NCBI RefSeq assembly: GCF_963975345.1
Contig: NZ_CAXBGE010000012.1
Span: forward strand, 1 to 64,000
Direction: 5' to 3'
DNA: 64,000 nucleotides
Source of the DNA: Maricaulis sp963975345
Lineage (GTDB): Bacteria; Pseudomonadota; Alphaproteobacteria; Caulobacterales; Maricaulaceae
Shown: positions 15,877 to 24,327 of the stretch, in pieces
How the letters are laid out: every line of letters starts with the position of its first letter
How positions within the stretch are numbered: the stretch's first letter is position 1
Position numbers and translations under genes: made by a program
Notes under the pieces: model-generated
Database searches by the model: none
What the model saw: the letters and a program-made list of their open reading frames with translations, nothing else
What the model was told of the DNA's origin: nothing

Positions 15877-16959
15877 ATGGCCGTAATCAGCAAGCTGAGC
15901 AGCCTCCTCGACCTGGCCAAGGAGCGGTCGAGCGATCGCCGGCGGACCCTGTTGCGCGAAGTCACGGACATGTTTTTCGACGAAGCTCCGGAGCGCGAAA
16001 GCGCGTTGTCGCAGGAATTCGATTGCGTTCTCAGCACCCTTGCCGAGCAAACGGCGCAGGGCGCCCGCGCCGAACTCGCCGAACGTTTCGCCGATGCCCC
16101 GCACGCACCCGCCGGCATGCTGCTCCAGCTGGCACGCGATGCGATTGAGGTCGCCGCGCCGATCCTCGCGCGCTCGACCGCGCTGAGTGAGGCCGACCTG
16201 CTATCGATTGCCGAACTGGGTGCCCAACCTCAACTCAAGGCGATCTCGCGGCGCGAACTGGTTTCCGAACGCCTGTCCGATACGATCGTGCGTCGCGGCG
16301 ATGACGAGACAATCGCGGTGCTGATCCGCAATGATGGTGCCCAGCTATCGCGCAAAACTTTCGAGACCGTCACAGAACGCGCCGAACAATCCAAAGTCCT
16401 GCGAGCCCCGATCGTCAAACGCAAGGACACGCCAGCCGATCTGCTCGGCGATCTGATGTTGACGGTCGAGAACCATTTGCGCGACCATATTCTGGAACGG
16501 TTCGAAGGCATGGAGCCCGCCCTGGTGGAGCAGGCCCTGGCGGCCTCACACGCGCGCCTGGGCGAGCGTATAAGTCAGGACAAGGACCTTGAGGAGGCGC
16601 GAAAATACGTCCGCGCCATGGCCGTCCGCAAGTTACTCGACGGCGCTCTGCTGGCCCGCTTGCTGCGCGAACGCGCGATGACCAAGTTCCAAGTCGCCTT
16701 CGCCGAACTGACCAATGTTGACCTGGTGGCAGCACGCCGCGCCATCGAACAGGACTGCATCGACCCGCTGGCCCTGATCTGCCGCTCGGCCGGGTTCGAC
16801 AAGGCCCTGTTCGTCACCCTCGCCGTTCTCCGCAGCACTGCCACCGAGGACGCGTTCCGCGACGCCAAGGATCTGGGTCTGCTCTATGACCGCATCACGG
16901 TCGAAGACGCCGCCCGCGCGATGCGCTTTTGGCGCATGCGCCGTGATGTCGCCGCCTGA
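15877..16959 (+). CDS. DUF2336 family protein
   Basis: About 360 residues, almost all alpha-helical, with features typical of DUF2336: RRTLLREVTDMFFDEAPERE near the start, then LLQLARDAIEVAAPILARS, then SRRELVSERLSDTIVRRGDD. The function of the family is unknown; repeat-like helical pairs suggest protein binding. I chose ATG 15877; a TTG at 15862 would add five residues. A second, diverged DUF2336 protein is encoded at 37312-38403. Confidence 0.85.
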   Translation: MAVISKLSSLLDLAKERSSDRRRTLLREVTDMFFDEAPERESALSQEFDCVLSTLAEQTAQGARAELAERFADAPHAPAGMLLQLARDAIEVAAPILARSTALSEADLLSIAELGAQPQLKAISRRELVSERLSDTIVRRGDDETIAVLIRNDGAQLSRKTFETVTERAEQSKVLRAPIVKRKDTPADLLGDLMLTVENHLRDHILERFEGMEPALVEQALAASHARLGERISQDKDLEEARKYVRAMAVRKLLDGALLARLLRERAMTKFQVAFAELTNVDLVAARRAIEQDCIDPLALICRSAGFDKALFVTLAVLRSTATEDAFRDAKDLGLLYDRITVEDAARAMRFWRMRRDVAA

Positions 16960-17046
16960 GAGCGGGACGCCGGCGCAGCCTGTCCCTGCAGGAGCAATTC
17001 CCGTCACGTGCTAGGCTGATGCCTTACAGTGAAAGGACTTGCCCGC

Positions 17047-17991
17047 ATGACACAATCCCTCGACCGGTTTTTCGCTCTCAATGACGCCTTGCGCACCAGC
17101 ACACCGCGCCCCGACCGTCAGGCTGCCGCCTTCGCGGCCGTCGTGCACGCCCATGGGTCCGGTGATGTCGGCTCGCTCGTCGCCGCGACGAAGGCGCGCC
17201 ATGAGGCTTTGAAATCGGCACTGGGCGGCTTTCAGGCACCCAGCGGAGCGATGCGCTGGGTCTATGCCGCGATGCTGGCGGCCCACACTGTCGAGGTCAG
17301 CCATTTTATGGGCGCCCGCGCAGCCTTGCGCGACGAGCGTGCGGCATCGAAGACCGGCGCTTTGCATGCCGGCGGATCGCGCGCCGCCCTTCTCCTCAGC
17401 CTCGGCGAGGCTGGCCCACAAACAGTGCGGGCTTTCTTCGAGATGAAACGGGCCTTGCGGCCACCTTGGTGGCGTTCAGACGATGCGATCACGGACACTT
17501 TCGCCGCCGCTCAGGTCCTTGCCGGCACCCGTCCTGACGCGGTCAGGGCCGCACGTGAGCACGCCGAAGCCATTTTCGCGTCCGACCGCCGCGCCCGTGA
17601 CCATCGCCGCGAGGGCGCCCGGCAGTGCGTCCTGCTCGAACAGGCACCGGAAATGGTCTTGGCCCGCTTCAACGCACTTGAGGACGCTCGCCGCGCCGAC
17701 CGCTATTTGCGCAGGCGCAGTGATCGCTCACTGACGATGGAATGGGCCGCCTCCGGCCGGTCTCCTGCCGATCTGGCCGAGATTGGCCAGATCGAGAAGA
17801 CGATGCCGAACCATCTGACATCGATGGGCTTTTGCCGCACCCGGCTGGCAAGCCTGATCGCTTTCGACGATTATGGCCAGGACCCTGCCCGCAGCGCCAG
17901 CGCGCTCGCCGCAGTGATCGCCGCCCAAGCCGCCATGATGGCCGCGATCGCGGCCAGTACGGTCGCAACCACCTCGGCGGTCAGCAGTTAG
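17047..17991 (+). CDS. Helical protein of unknown function
   Basis: About 314 residues, not recognised. It is predicted mostly alpha-helical and very rich in Ala and Arg. No signal peptide or membrane anchor is obvious, apart from a hydrophobic Ala-rich C-terminus (AAVIAAQAAMMAAIAASTVA, ~residues 285-304), which might insert in a membrane. It follows the DUF2336 gene by ~87 bases on the same strand, so the two could be linked. Start ATG 17047. Confidence 0.6.
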   Translation: MTQSLDRFFALNDALRTSTPRPDRQAAAFAAVVHAHGSGDVGSLVAATKARHEALKSALGGFQAPSGAMRWVYAAMLAAHTVEVSHFMGARAALRDERAASKTGALHAGGSRAALLLSLGEAGPQTVRAFFEMKRALRPPWWRSDDAITDTFAAAQVLAGTRPDAVRAAREHAEAIFASDRRARDHRREGARQCVLLEQAPEMVLARFNALEDARRADRYLRRRSDRSLTMEWAASGRSPADLAEIGQIEKTMPNHLTSMGFCRTRLASLIAFDDYGQDPARSASALAAVIAAQAAMMAAIAASTVATTSAVSS

Positions 17992-18004
17992 GCGGGGTCC
18001 GCCG

Positions 18005-19168
18005 TCAGCTCTGATCAGTGGCTGTCGGCGGCGAAAACAGCTCGGCGCCCTGCTCGAGATAGATTGAGCTGGACGGGAAGGCGAAGCCGCTTCCGGCCTC
18101 CTCAACGATCTGCTTGATCGTGAAGGCGAGATCTTCCTTCAGCGCCAGCCATTCGCCCCAATTGGTGGTCTTGGTGAAGCAATACAGCATGAAATCAATC
18201 GAGGACGGGCCGAAGCTGTCGACGCGCATGAAGGTCGAGACCTCGGGCGCCTGGGCATAATCGGGATGGGTGGTGACATAATCCAGCACGCGGTCGCGTA
18301 TGGTCTTGAGCTGCTCGACCGTGGTGTCGTAGCGCACGCCGATAATCCAATAGGTGCGGCGATGGGACATGCGGGAAAAATTCGTCACCGCTTGGTCGGA
18401 CAATTTTGAATTGGGCACATAGACCGGCCCCTTGTCGAAGCGGCGCACCACGGTTGAGCGGAAATTGATCTCCTCGACCGTCCCTTCGACGACACCATCG
18501 ACCTTGATCCAGTCGCCGGGCAGAAAGCGCTTCTCCGCCAGGATCAGGAGGCCGGCGATCAGATTTTTGAACAGGTCCTGCGCCCCCAATCCGACCGCGA
18601 CGCCGAACAGGCCAAGTCCGGCAATAATGCCACCAACCGGGATATCCCAGATCTGCAGCACAGCCGCTGCGCCGATGATGATGAACAGGATCCGCATCGC
18701 CTTCGACAGCCAGTCGAGCATCACCGGGGTCAACGCATTTTCCAGCGCTCGCATCAAATGAATGACGGGATCGACGGCATTATGCAGAGTCCAGAAAATC
18801 CCGATCGCGACCAGAGAGGGGATGATCCGGTCGGCCTCGGACAGGGCGGTGCCGCCGGTTCCGGCCTCAAGGATTTGAATTGCAAAGAAAAGCGAGACGA
18901 TGATTGGCAAAAGCTTCATCGGCCCGGCGAGCGCTTCAATAACGGCATCATCGATGCCGTTTTTCGTCTTGAGCGCCATGCGCTTGAGCACGGCAAGGAG
19001 TGTCCTCGCGAGCACAGAGCGCAGTGTAATCCCGAGCAGGATGATGATCGTGGCGCTCACACCATGCCCAACGCTGACGCCAAGGAAGGAGGTCTGCCAG
19101 ACCGTGACAGCCTGCGCCCATAATTCGCCGGACTGGGCGAGAAATCCGTTATCGGCCTGGATGATCAT
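18005..19168 (-). CDS. MscS-family mechanosensitive ion channel
   Basis: 387 residues. Four to five membrane helices (residues ~25-200) lead to the pore helix and conserved MscS beta-domain entry (AGLGLFGVAVGLGAQDLFKNL, shortened here). RFLPGDWIKVDGVVEGTVEE, FRSTVVRRFDKGPVYVPNS and ITSP-like FPSSSIY near the C-terminus follow. The Gly/Ala-packed pore helix is typical of small-conductance channels that release solutes on hypo-osmotic shock. Start ATG 19168 overlaps the prfC stop (ATGA), so it is coupled to prfC. The longer frame to 19240 is rejected. Confidence 0.92.
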   Translation of the reverse strand: MIIQADNGFLAQSGELWAQAVTVWQTSFLGVSVGHGVSATIIILLGITLRSVLARTLLAVLKRMALKTKNGIDDAVIEALAGPMKLLPIIVSLFFAIQILEAGTGGTALSEADRIIPSLVAIGIFWTLHNAVDPVIHLMRALENALTPVMLDWLSKAMRILFIIIGAAAVLQIWDIPVGGIIAGLGLFGVAVGLGAQDLFKNLIAGLLILAEKRFLPGDWIKVDGVVEGTVEEINFRSTVVRRFDKGPVYVPNSKLSDQAVTNFSRMSHRRTYWIIGVRYDTTVEQLKTIRDRVLDYVTTHPDYAQAPEVSTFMRVDSFGPSSIDFMLYCFTKTTNWGEWLALKEDLAFTIKQIVEEAGSGFAFPSSSIYLEQGAELFSPPTATDQS

Positions 19169-20775
19169 CACGAAGCCCGCTCCCTGACGCGATGGAATTT
19201 CAGCTCGGGAAACTTCTCCTCCGAGTAAGAGACTTCCCAATTGCTCTTCGCCAAAAAGACCGGATTGCCGTCGATATCGACCGCCATGGCGGATTTGTGC
19301 CGGTCAGCGAAGGCTTCCAGTGCTTCTTCAGTGCCGCCCAGCCAGCGCGCGGTCTCATAGGGAGCCGCCTCGAAAGCGACCTCGAGCCCATATTCCGCCG
19401 CGACACGTTCACGCATCACGTCGATCTGCAGCGACCCGACCGCGCCGACGATAAAATCGCCGCCGAGTACAGGGCGGAACAGTTGGGTGACGCCCTCCTC
19501 AGCCAAGCTCTCGAGCGCTTTCTTGAGATGTTTCGCCTTGAGCGGATCGGCCAAACGGGCCCGGCGCAGGATTTCCGGCGCGAAATTCGGGATGCCGGAA
19601 AACCGCATCCGGCCACTCTCGGACAGGCTGTCGCCGACGCGCAATGTGCCGTGATTGGGAACGCCCATCACATCGCCGGCGAAGGCTTCATCGGCGATCT
19701 CGCGGTCCTGGGCGAAGAACAGGATCGGCGAGGAGACGGTCAGCTGTTTGCCGGCTTCCGTCTTCAACTTCATGCCGCGGCGGAACTTGCCCGAACACAG
19801 GCGTACGAAGGCGACGCGGTCGCGGTGATTGGCGTCCATATTCGCCTGCACCTTGAACACAAAGCCGGCAACTTCCTTGTCGCCGGGCTGGACGAAGGTC
19901 TGCTCGCCATTGATCTGCACCTTCATCGGAGCGGGTCCGGGGATCTTGTCGGCCAGCCCGTCGAGCAATTCGCGCACGCCGAAGCCGCGCAGCGCCGAGC
20001 CGAAGAAAACCGGTGTCATATGCCCTTCCAGAAAACTCTGCGGATTGAAGGCCGGGCAAAGTTCGCGCGCCACTTCAGCGCCATCTCGGGCCTCCTCGAT
20101 TTCCGCCTCGGACAGGAGTTCCCGGATCTCGGGACCATCCAGCGCCAGACGTTCGGACGCCGCTTCGCGGTCATGCTCGACGCCGGGGCGCTGATACAGC
20201 ACCAATTCATCCGTGCTCAGATCGACCACGCCCTTGAAACGCTGGCCCGAACCGACGGGCCATTGCATTGGCACCGCATCGAGCGCCAGCTTGTCCTGGA
20301 TGTCCTGCAGCAGATCGATCGGATCGAGCGCTTCGCGGTCCATCTTGTTGATCAGGGTGACGATCGGAATGTCGCGCAGGCGGCATACCTCGACCAGTTT
20401 CAGCGTGCGCGGCTCAACACCCTTGGCAGCATCGAGCACCATGATGGCGCTGTCGGCAGCGGTTAGCGTGCGATAGGTATCCTCGGAGAAATCTTCGTGG
20501 CCAGGCGTATCGAGCAGATTGAACAACAGGCCGCGATGTTCAAACGTCATCACCGAAGCGGAGACGGAAATACCGCGCTCCTGTTCGATCTTCATCCAGT
20601 CCGAACGTGTGCGACGGTTCTCACCGCGCGCCCGCACCTGCCCGGCCATGCGGATCGCGCCAGCGGCCAACAGCATGGTCTCGGTCAGCGTGGTCTTGCC
20701 GGCATCGGGATGTGAGATAATGGCGAAGCTGCGGCGACGCGCCCATTCCGGCGCATCAGTCGTCGGAGAAGTCAT
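19168..20775 (-). CDS. prfC: Peptide chain release factor 3 (RF3)
   Basis: 535 residues, full length for the family. It is a translational GTPase that recycles RF1/RF2 after termination. The G1 loop is SHPDAGKTTL (~21-30), the effector region QERGISVSASVM, G3 DTPGHEDFSEDTYR and G4 NKMDREALDP. Domain II has GFVFKVQANMDANHRDRVAF, and the RF3-specific C-terminal domain includes VGSLQIDVMRERVAAEYG. EF-G-type domain V is absent, as expected. It forms a coupled pair with the downstream MscS gene. Confidence 0.97.
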   Translation of the reverse strand: MTSPTTDAPEWARRRSFAIISHPDAGKTTLTETMLLAAGAIRMAGQVRARGENRRTRSDWMKIEQERGISVSASVMTFEHRGLLFNLLDTPGHEDFSEDTYRTLTAADSAIMVLDAAKGVEPRTLKLVEVCRLRDIPIVTLINKMDREALDPIDLLQDIQDKLALDAVPMQWPVGSGQRFKGVVDLSTDELVLYQRPGVEHDREAASERLALDGPEIRELLSEAEIEEARDGAEVARELCPAFNPQSFLEGHMTPVFFGSALRGFGVRELLDGLADKIPGPAPMKVQINGEQTFVQPGDKEVAGFVFKVQANMDANHRDRVAFVRLCSGKFRRGMKLKTEAGKQLTVSSPILFFAQDREIADEAFAGDVMGVPNHGTLRVGDSLSESGRMRFSGIPNFAPEILRRARLADPLKAKHLKKALESLAEEGVTQLFRPVLGGDFIVGAVGSLQIDVMRERVAAEYGLEVAFEAAPYETARWLGGTEEALEAFADRHKSAMAVDIDGNPVFLAKSNWEVSYSEEKFPELKFHRVRERAS

Positions 20776-20815
20776 GAACTGGCCCGCTGAGGATGCAAGC
20801 CCCGAATTAGCGCGA

Positions 20816-21229
20816 TCAGTAGGCGCTGTGCAAGTTTTCCGTCACCCGGTTCCAGACTTCCTCATTGATCGTGCCCGGTTCCAGAACTCCCGCATTCTGG
20901 TGTTTCCATAGATAGGTCAGAATGAGCAGCGGCACATTGGCGAATCTCAACCCGACATCGTCCGGGCCGTCAGCCCCGTCGGGACGCACCCCAAGCAGGG
21001 CGTTGGCACCCGGCGCGCGGTAGGCGATCAGGGCGGCGAGGTGTTTGGTCCGGTCGGGCTTGTTGGTCGCCATCATGGGATCAACATACAGGGCTTCGCG
21101 CAGCAGCAAGGTCAGATGGCCGGTGGTCAGGGTCTCGAATTGGGCAGCAGGCAGCGGAATCGTGCCGTCCTTGAGGACAGAGACAATGTCTCCCAGGTCG
21201 AAAACGGCTTCGTTGAACAAGAACAACAT
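20816..21229 (-). CDS. Conserved-looking small protein of unknown function
   Basis: About 137 residues from ATG 21229 (MLFLFNEAVFDLGD); an in-frame ATG at 21268 adds 13 residues. No family recognised. It is soluble, mixed alpha/beta, with an internal LTTGHLTLLLREALYVDPMM and a C-terminal LTYLWKHQNAGVLEPGTINE. It lies ~50 bases downstream of the DUF1491 gene on the same strand, so the two may share a transcript. Confidence 0.55.
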   Translation of the reverse strand: MLFLFNEAVFDLGDIVSVLKDGTIPLPAAQFETLTTGHLTLLLREALYVDPMMATNKPDRTKHLAALIAYRAPGANALLGVRPDGADGPDDVGLRFANVPLLILTYLWKHQNAGVLEPGTINEEVWNRVTENLHSAY

Positions 21230-21283
21230 CGAAGGTCCCCGCAAGTCTCCATAAACCCAATACCCCATCCTGGACGAGGGTCG

Positions 21284-21625
21284 TTAAGAATCCGCCACCG
21301 GTTCAGTTAAAAAGTTGCGCCCTTTCCGGTCTTCGATCTCGACAACCCAGATGTCAGGATCGCCATCGGCGCGGCGTCGGCAATAGGTATCGACCTCCGC
21401 CTCGGCGACCCAATCATCGCGAAAGCGGGTCCAGATCCGGTCCCCATTTTCGTCCCGTGCCGGGACAAATAGAGCCGCCTGCCCCGTCAGGTTTGCGACC
21501 TTAAGCAGTACGGCGCCCGCATCTTCGTCTCCATGGCGAATCACATAGGCGGACGCCAAGCCTATTTCAGCCCTGCGCAACAAGGCATCGACCCACAATT
21601 TCGTCTTCAATTGAATCATTTTCAT
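21284..21625 (-). CDS. DUF1491 family protein
   Basis: 113 residues. The pattern KLWVDALLRRAEIGLASAYV, then GDEDAGAVLLKVANLTGQA, then AEAEVDTYCRRRADGDPDIW and VVEIEDRKGRNFL, is characteristic of DUF1491. This is a small alphaproteobacterial family without known function. Start ATG 21625. It is divergent from the BcsB-like gene, with only ~50 bases between starts. Confidence 0.85.
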   Translation of the reverse strand: MKMIQLKTKLWVDALLRRAEIGLASAYVIRHGDEDAGAVLLKVANLTGQAALFVPARDENGDRIWTRFRDDWVAEAEVDTYCRRRADGDPDIWVVEIEDRKGRNFLTEPVADS

Positions 21626-21677
21626 TGCTGGCCGCTGAATTGCTTAATAACCTGTTAACCGGGTGAGGGAGCGTTCC

Positions 21678-23363
21678 ATGTTAGTAAGAGTTGCGTTAGT
21701 TGCGATGGCACTTTGTGCGTCGGCGACGGGTCAGGTGTGGGGTCAGGGGAATCAGGGCGATCCGTCTGACGCCATTGTGGACCAGAATGCTGCAGAAGCC
21801 AGCCGGATCGAGGAGCGCACGCTCGCCGATCTCGAAACCGGGATGGACGCCTTCGTCCTCTCGCCCAGCCAGGCTCGAACCCGCATCCGTTTTTACCTTC
21901 CGCCCAACACCTACAGCCCGGAAGCCTGGCTCAAACTGGCCGCCCGGCCCGCCAGCGGTAGCTCCAGCGGTCGCATCCAGGTCTCGATCAATGGCGGCGA
22001 GGCCATCATCATCCGGCCGCAGCCGCGTTCGCTGGAAGCCCGCTTTGCTCTTTTCTCCGCCGATATCCATCCCGGCGAAAATGTGTTGGAAGTCTCCTAT
22101 AGTGCCGATAGCGCCACGACAGGCTGGATCGTCGATGCCCGCCGGTCGCAATTGCGCCTGACGCTGGAGCAGGACAGCCCGATCGCCACGCTCGACGAGC
22201 TGGAACTCGCGCTCGCCGCCGATTTTGCTGCGCCGCGCCGCATCGCCCTGATCACCGATATCAGCCGCGAGCGGGCAACGCTGGAAAGCCTGGTGGCGCA
22301 GGGCGTCGCCCTGAGAGCCGGCAGCGTACCGCTGTTCGGTGGCGATGAAGCCAATGCCGATCTGGTGATCCGGATGGCCGATAATGACCGCCTCAGCGCC
22401 AGCGACCGCGCCATATTGCGTTCCGGAGATCGCAGCCAAGGGCCGGAAATCGCCTATGTCACTGGCGATATCCCACGCTTGATCATCACCGGCCGCAATA
22501 TCGATGAGACCGCCGCCGCCGCCCGCCTGTTCGCCGCGCGCTCGTTTGAAGGTTATGGCCACAGCTTCGTCGCCGCCGACGCGATTACCGCCCAGCGTCT
22601 GGGCCGGGCCCAGGTCCGCGATGCGCGCCTGCTCAGCGGCAATGCCGATTTGCGAACCTTTGCCGCTTCCGGCCTCCCCTTTAGCGCCGACCAGGGCTCG
22701 CGCACTGCCGTACAATTCACCACCCGCACCCAGGCCGACCGCTATGGCGCCCTCTCCGTGCTCGCGCGCGGCGCGCTCGTCAGCGGCGATGCCTGGCTTT
22801 ATGCTTGGTATGGCGAAGCCCATGATCAGGCCCCGGCCAATCATAATCTGCTTATCATCGGACCGGGCAGCACCAGTATTGCTGCGCTCAACCGCAATGC
22901 GCCGGCCGAATTTAGCGCCGCCATGCGCGCCGCCGAACGCAATCGCGGCCAACGCGGACTGATGCGTCTGGCCGCCGCTGCCTATGCCGAGGACGGCAAC
23001 CAGCCCGCTGCTCCGAGTGCAGAAGACGGTGCCGGTATCGGCGTTGCCTCGCTATTCCGCGACCCCGACCAGCCAGGCCGCTGGATTGGCGCCCTGACCT
23101 CGCCGAACATGGCCTCGTTCGAATTGGCCAGCCGCAGCTTGGCCCGCTCTGACCTCTGGCGTGCGCTGGAAGGCCGCGCGGCGGTCTGGAGTGTTCGCGG
23201 CGTCACGGCACTGGACTACAGCGTCTCTGCCCCCAGCCTGCGCGAGCGCGGTCAGGAATTCGCCCTCGACCACACCCGCGATGCCGCCTTCATGCTGTTC
23301 GGCATCGCTTTCATCATGTTGATCCGTGGCATCTGGCGCCGCCGTCGCGTTCACGCGTCGTAA
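21678..23363 (+). CDS. BcsB-like periplasmic membrane-anchored protein, no BcsA nearby
   Basis: About 561 residues. A signal peptide (residues 1-24, ending ATGQVWGQG) is followed by a periplasmic part with BcsB-type carbohydrate-binding-module/ferredoxin-like features: TRIRFYLPPNTYSPEAWL, LEARFALFSADIHPGENVLE and ADLVIRMADND. Near the C-terminus come LLIIGPGSTSIAALNR and a membrane anchor AAFMLFGIAFIMLIRGIW with a basic RRRR tail. BcsB guides nascent cellulose through the periplasm with BcsA. No glycosyltransferase gene is in this window, so the partner is unknown. I chose ATG 21678 because GGGAG lies six bases upstream; a GTG at 21663 is possible. Confidence 0.75.
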   Translation: MLVRVALVAMALCASATGQVWGQGNQGDPSDAIVDQNAAEASRIEERTLADLETGMDAFVLSPSQARTRIRFYLPPNTYSPEAWLKLAARPASGSSSGRIQVSINGGEAIIIRPQPRSLEARFALFSADIHPGENVLEVSYSADSATTGWIVDARRSQLRLTLEQDSPIATLDELELALAADFAAPRRIALITDISRERATLESLVAQGVALRAGSVPLFGGDEANADLVIRMADNDRLSASDRAILRSGDRSQGPEIAYVTGDIPRLIITGRNIDETAAAARLFAARSFEGYGHSFVAADAITAQRLGRAQVRDARLLSGNADLRTFAASGLPFSADQGSRTAVQFTTRTQADRYGALSVLARGALVSGDAWLYAWYGEAHDQAPANHNLLIIGPGSTSIAALNRNAPAEFSAAMRAAERNRGQRGLMRLAAAAYAEDGNQPAAPSAEDGAGIGVASLFRDPDQPGRWIGALTSPNMASFELASRSLARSDLWRALEGRAAVWSVRGVTALDYSVSAPSLRERGQEFALDHTRDAAFMLFGIAFIMLIRGIWRRRRVHAS

Positions 23364-23409
23364 AACTTGCCGTGCTAGCCTCATATCCTCTGAAGATCGG
23401 GGAATTGAG

Positions 23410-24312
23410 ATGCGTCGTGCCATCCAGGCCATGGCCATGGGCCTGTTTGCCCTTGCCGGAAATGCCCAAGCCCAGAATGCCGATCTGATCTTCGGTGAAC
23501 GCACGGCAGCGCTGGCGATGGACCAGCATTGCGCCCTGTTCACCGACCGCCAGCGCGCCGCCCTCGAAGCCGCAAGACTGCAAGCGCGCGGGGCGCTACT
23601 GCGCAGCGGTATCAGCCCGGCCCAACTGCAAGCCTATGGCGATGAGTTTGCCAATGATGCCGGCGCCCGCGCCTGCGATGCCGAAGAGACACTGGCAATG
23701 CGCGCCCGCGTCCTGACCGCCTTTGAAGGCTATTTGCGCGTTCCCAACATGGCCTTTCCGGGCGAGACCTACTCCTGGACCGCCGACCGACAGATCATCA
23801 CCGACGAGCCAGTCTGGGCTCTGCTCGAAGATACGGGCCGTATCCGCACCGGGATCAGCTCGGTCGATGGCGAACTCCGCTTCACCGTCGCCCTGCCGCG
23901 CGGCGGCAACTATATCTCCGCAATCCTGGTGATGCGTGACATCGCGCGCGCACCAAGGCTGTACGATCCGACCATGGGCGGCATGTTTGCCGGTCCCGCC
24001 AACGCATCATGGGCCCGCTGGACGCCACCTGACTATGCGCGCAAGCTTGTCTGGGCCAGCGATCAGATGAACGGACCAGCGGCAGACGCCCTCGCCGGCG
24101 TGGCACAAGGCCATGTGTTCCGTTTTCCGGTTTCTGTCGTGCAGCAGCTGGCTGCGCTCGACCCGCGCGAAACGGCGCATATCGATTTGATGGACCGCAA
24201 TGGCGAGCGCATTGCTTCCGAATATTTCGAGATTGGTGATTTTGCCGCGGCGATCGCATTCCTGCGCGCGGCAATCCCGGACGATTCCGAGATTGATCTG
24301 CCGGAGAGCTGA
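23410..24312 (+). CDS. Secreted protein of unknown function
   Basis: 300 residues, not recognised. The first ~21 residues are a signal peptide (AIQAMAMGLFALAGNAQAQ). Two Cys (HCALFTDRQRAALEAAR and GARACDAEE) may form a disulfide in the N-terminal helical region. The C-terminal two thirds look beta-rich. It follows the BcsB-like gene by 46 bases on the same strand and is also exported, so a shared periplasmic role is plausible but unproven. Start ATG 23410. Confidence 0.6.
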   Translation: MRRAIQAMAMGLFALAGNAQAQNADLIFGERTAALAMDQHCALFTDRQRAALEAARLQARGALLRSGISPAQLQAYGDEFANDAGARACDAEETLAMRARVLTAFEGYLRVPNMAFPGETYSWTADRQIITDEPVWALLEDTGRIRTGISSVDGELRFTVALPRGGNYISAILVMRDIARAPRLYDPTMGGMFAGPANASWARWTPPDYARKLVWASDQMNGPAADALAGVAQGHVFRFPVSVVQQLAALDPRETAHIDLMDRNGERIASEYFEIGDFAAAIAFLRAAIPDDSEIDLPES

Positions 24313-24327
24313 GGCGTCGCGCCTCAG
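24309..24327. terminator. Short hairpin between convergent genes
   Basis: CTGAGGCG and CGCCTCAG pair around a three-base loop (TCG), exactly where the stops of two convergent genes meet. There is no T-tract, so termination is only a guess. Confidence 0.4.
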
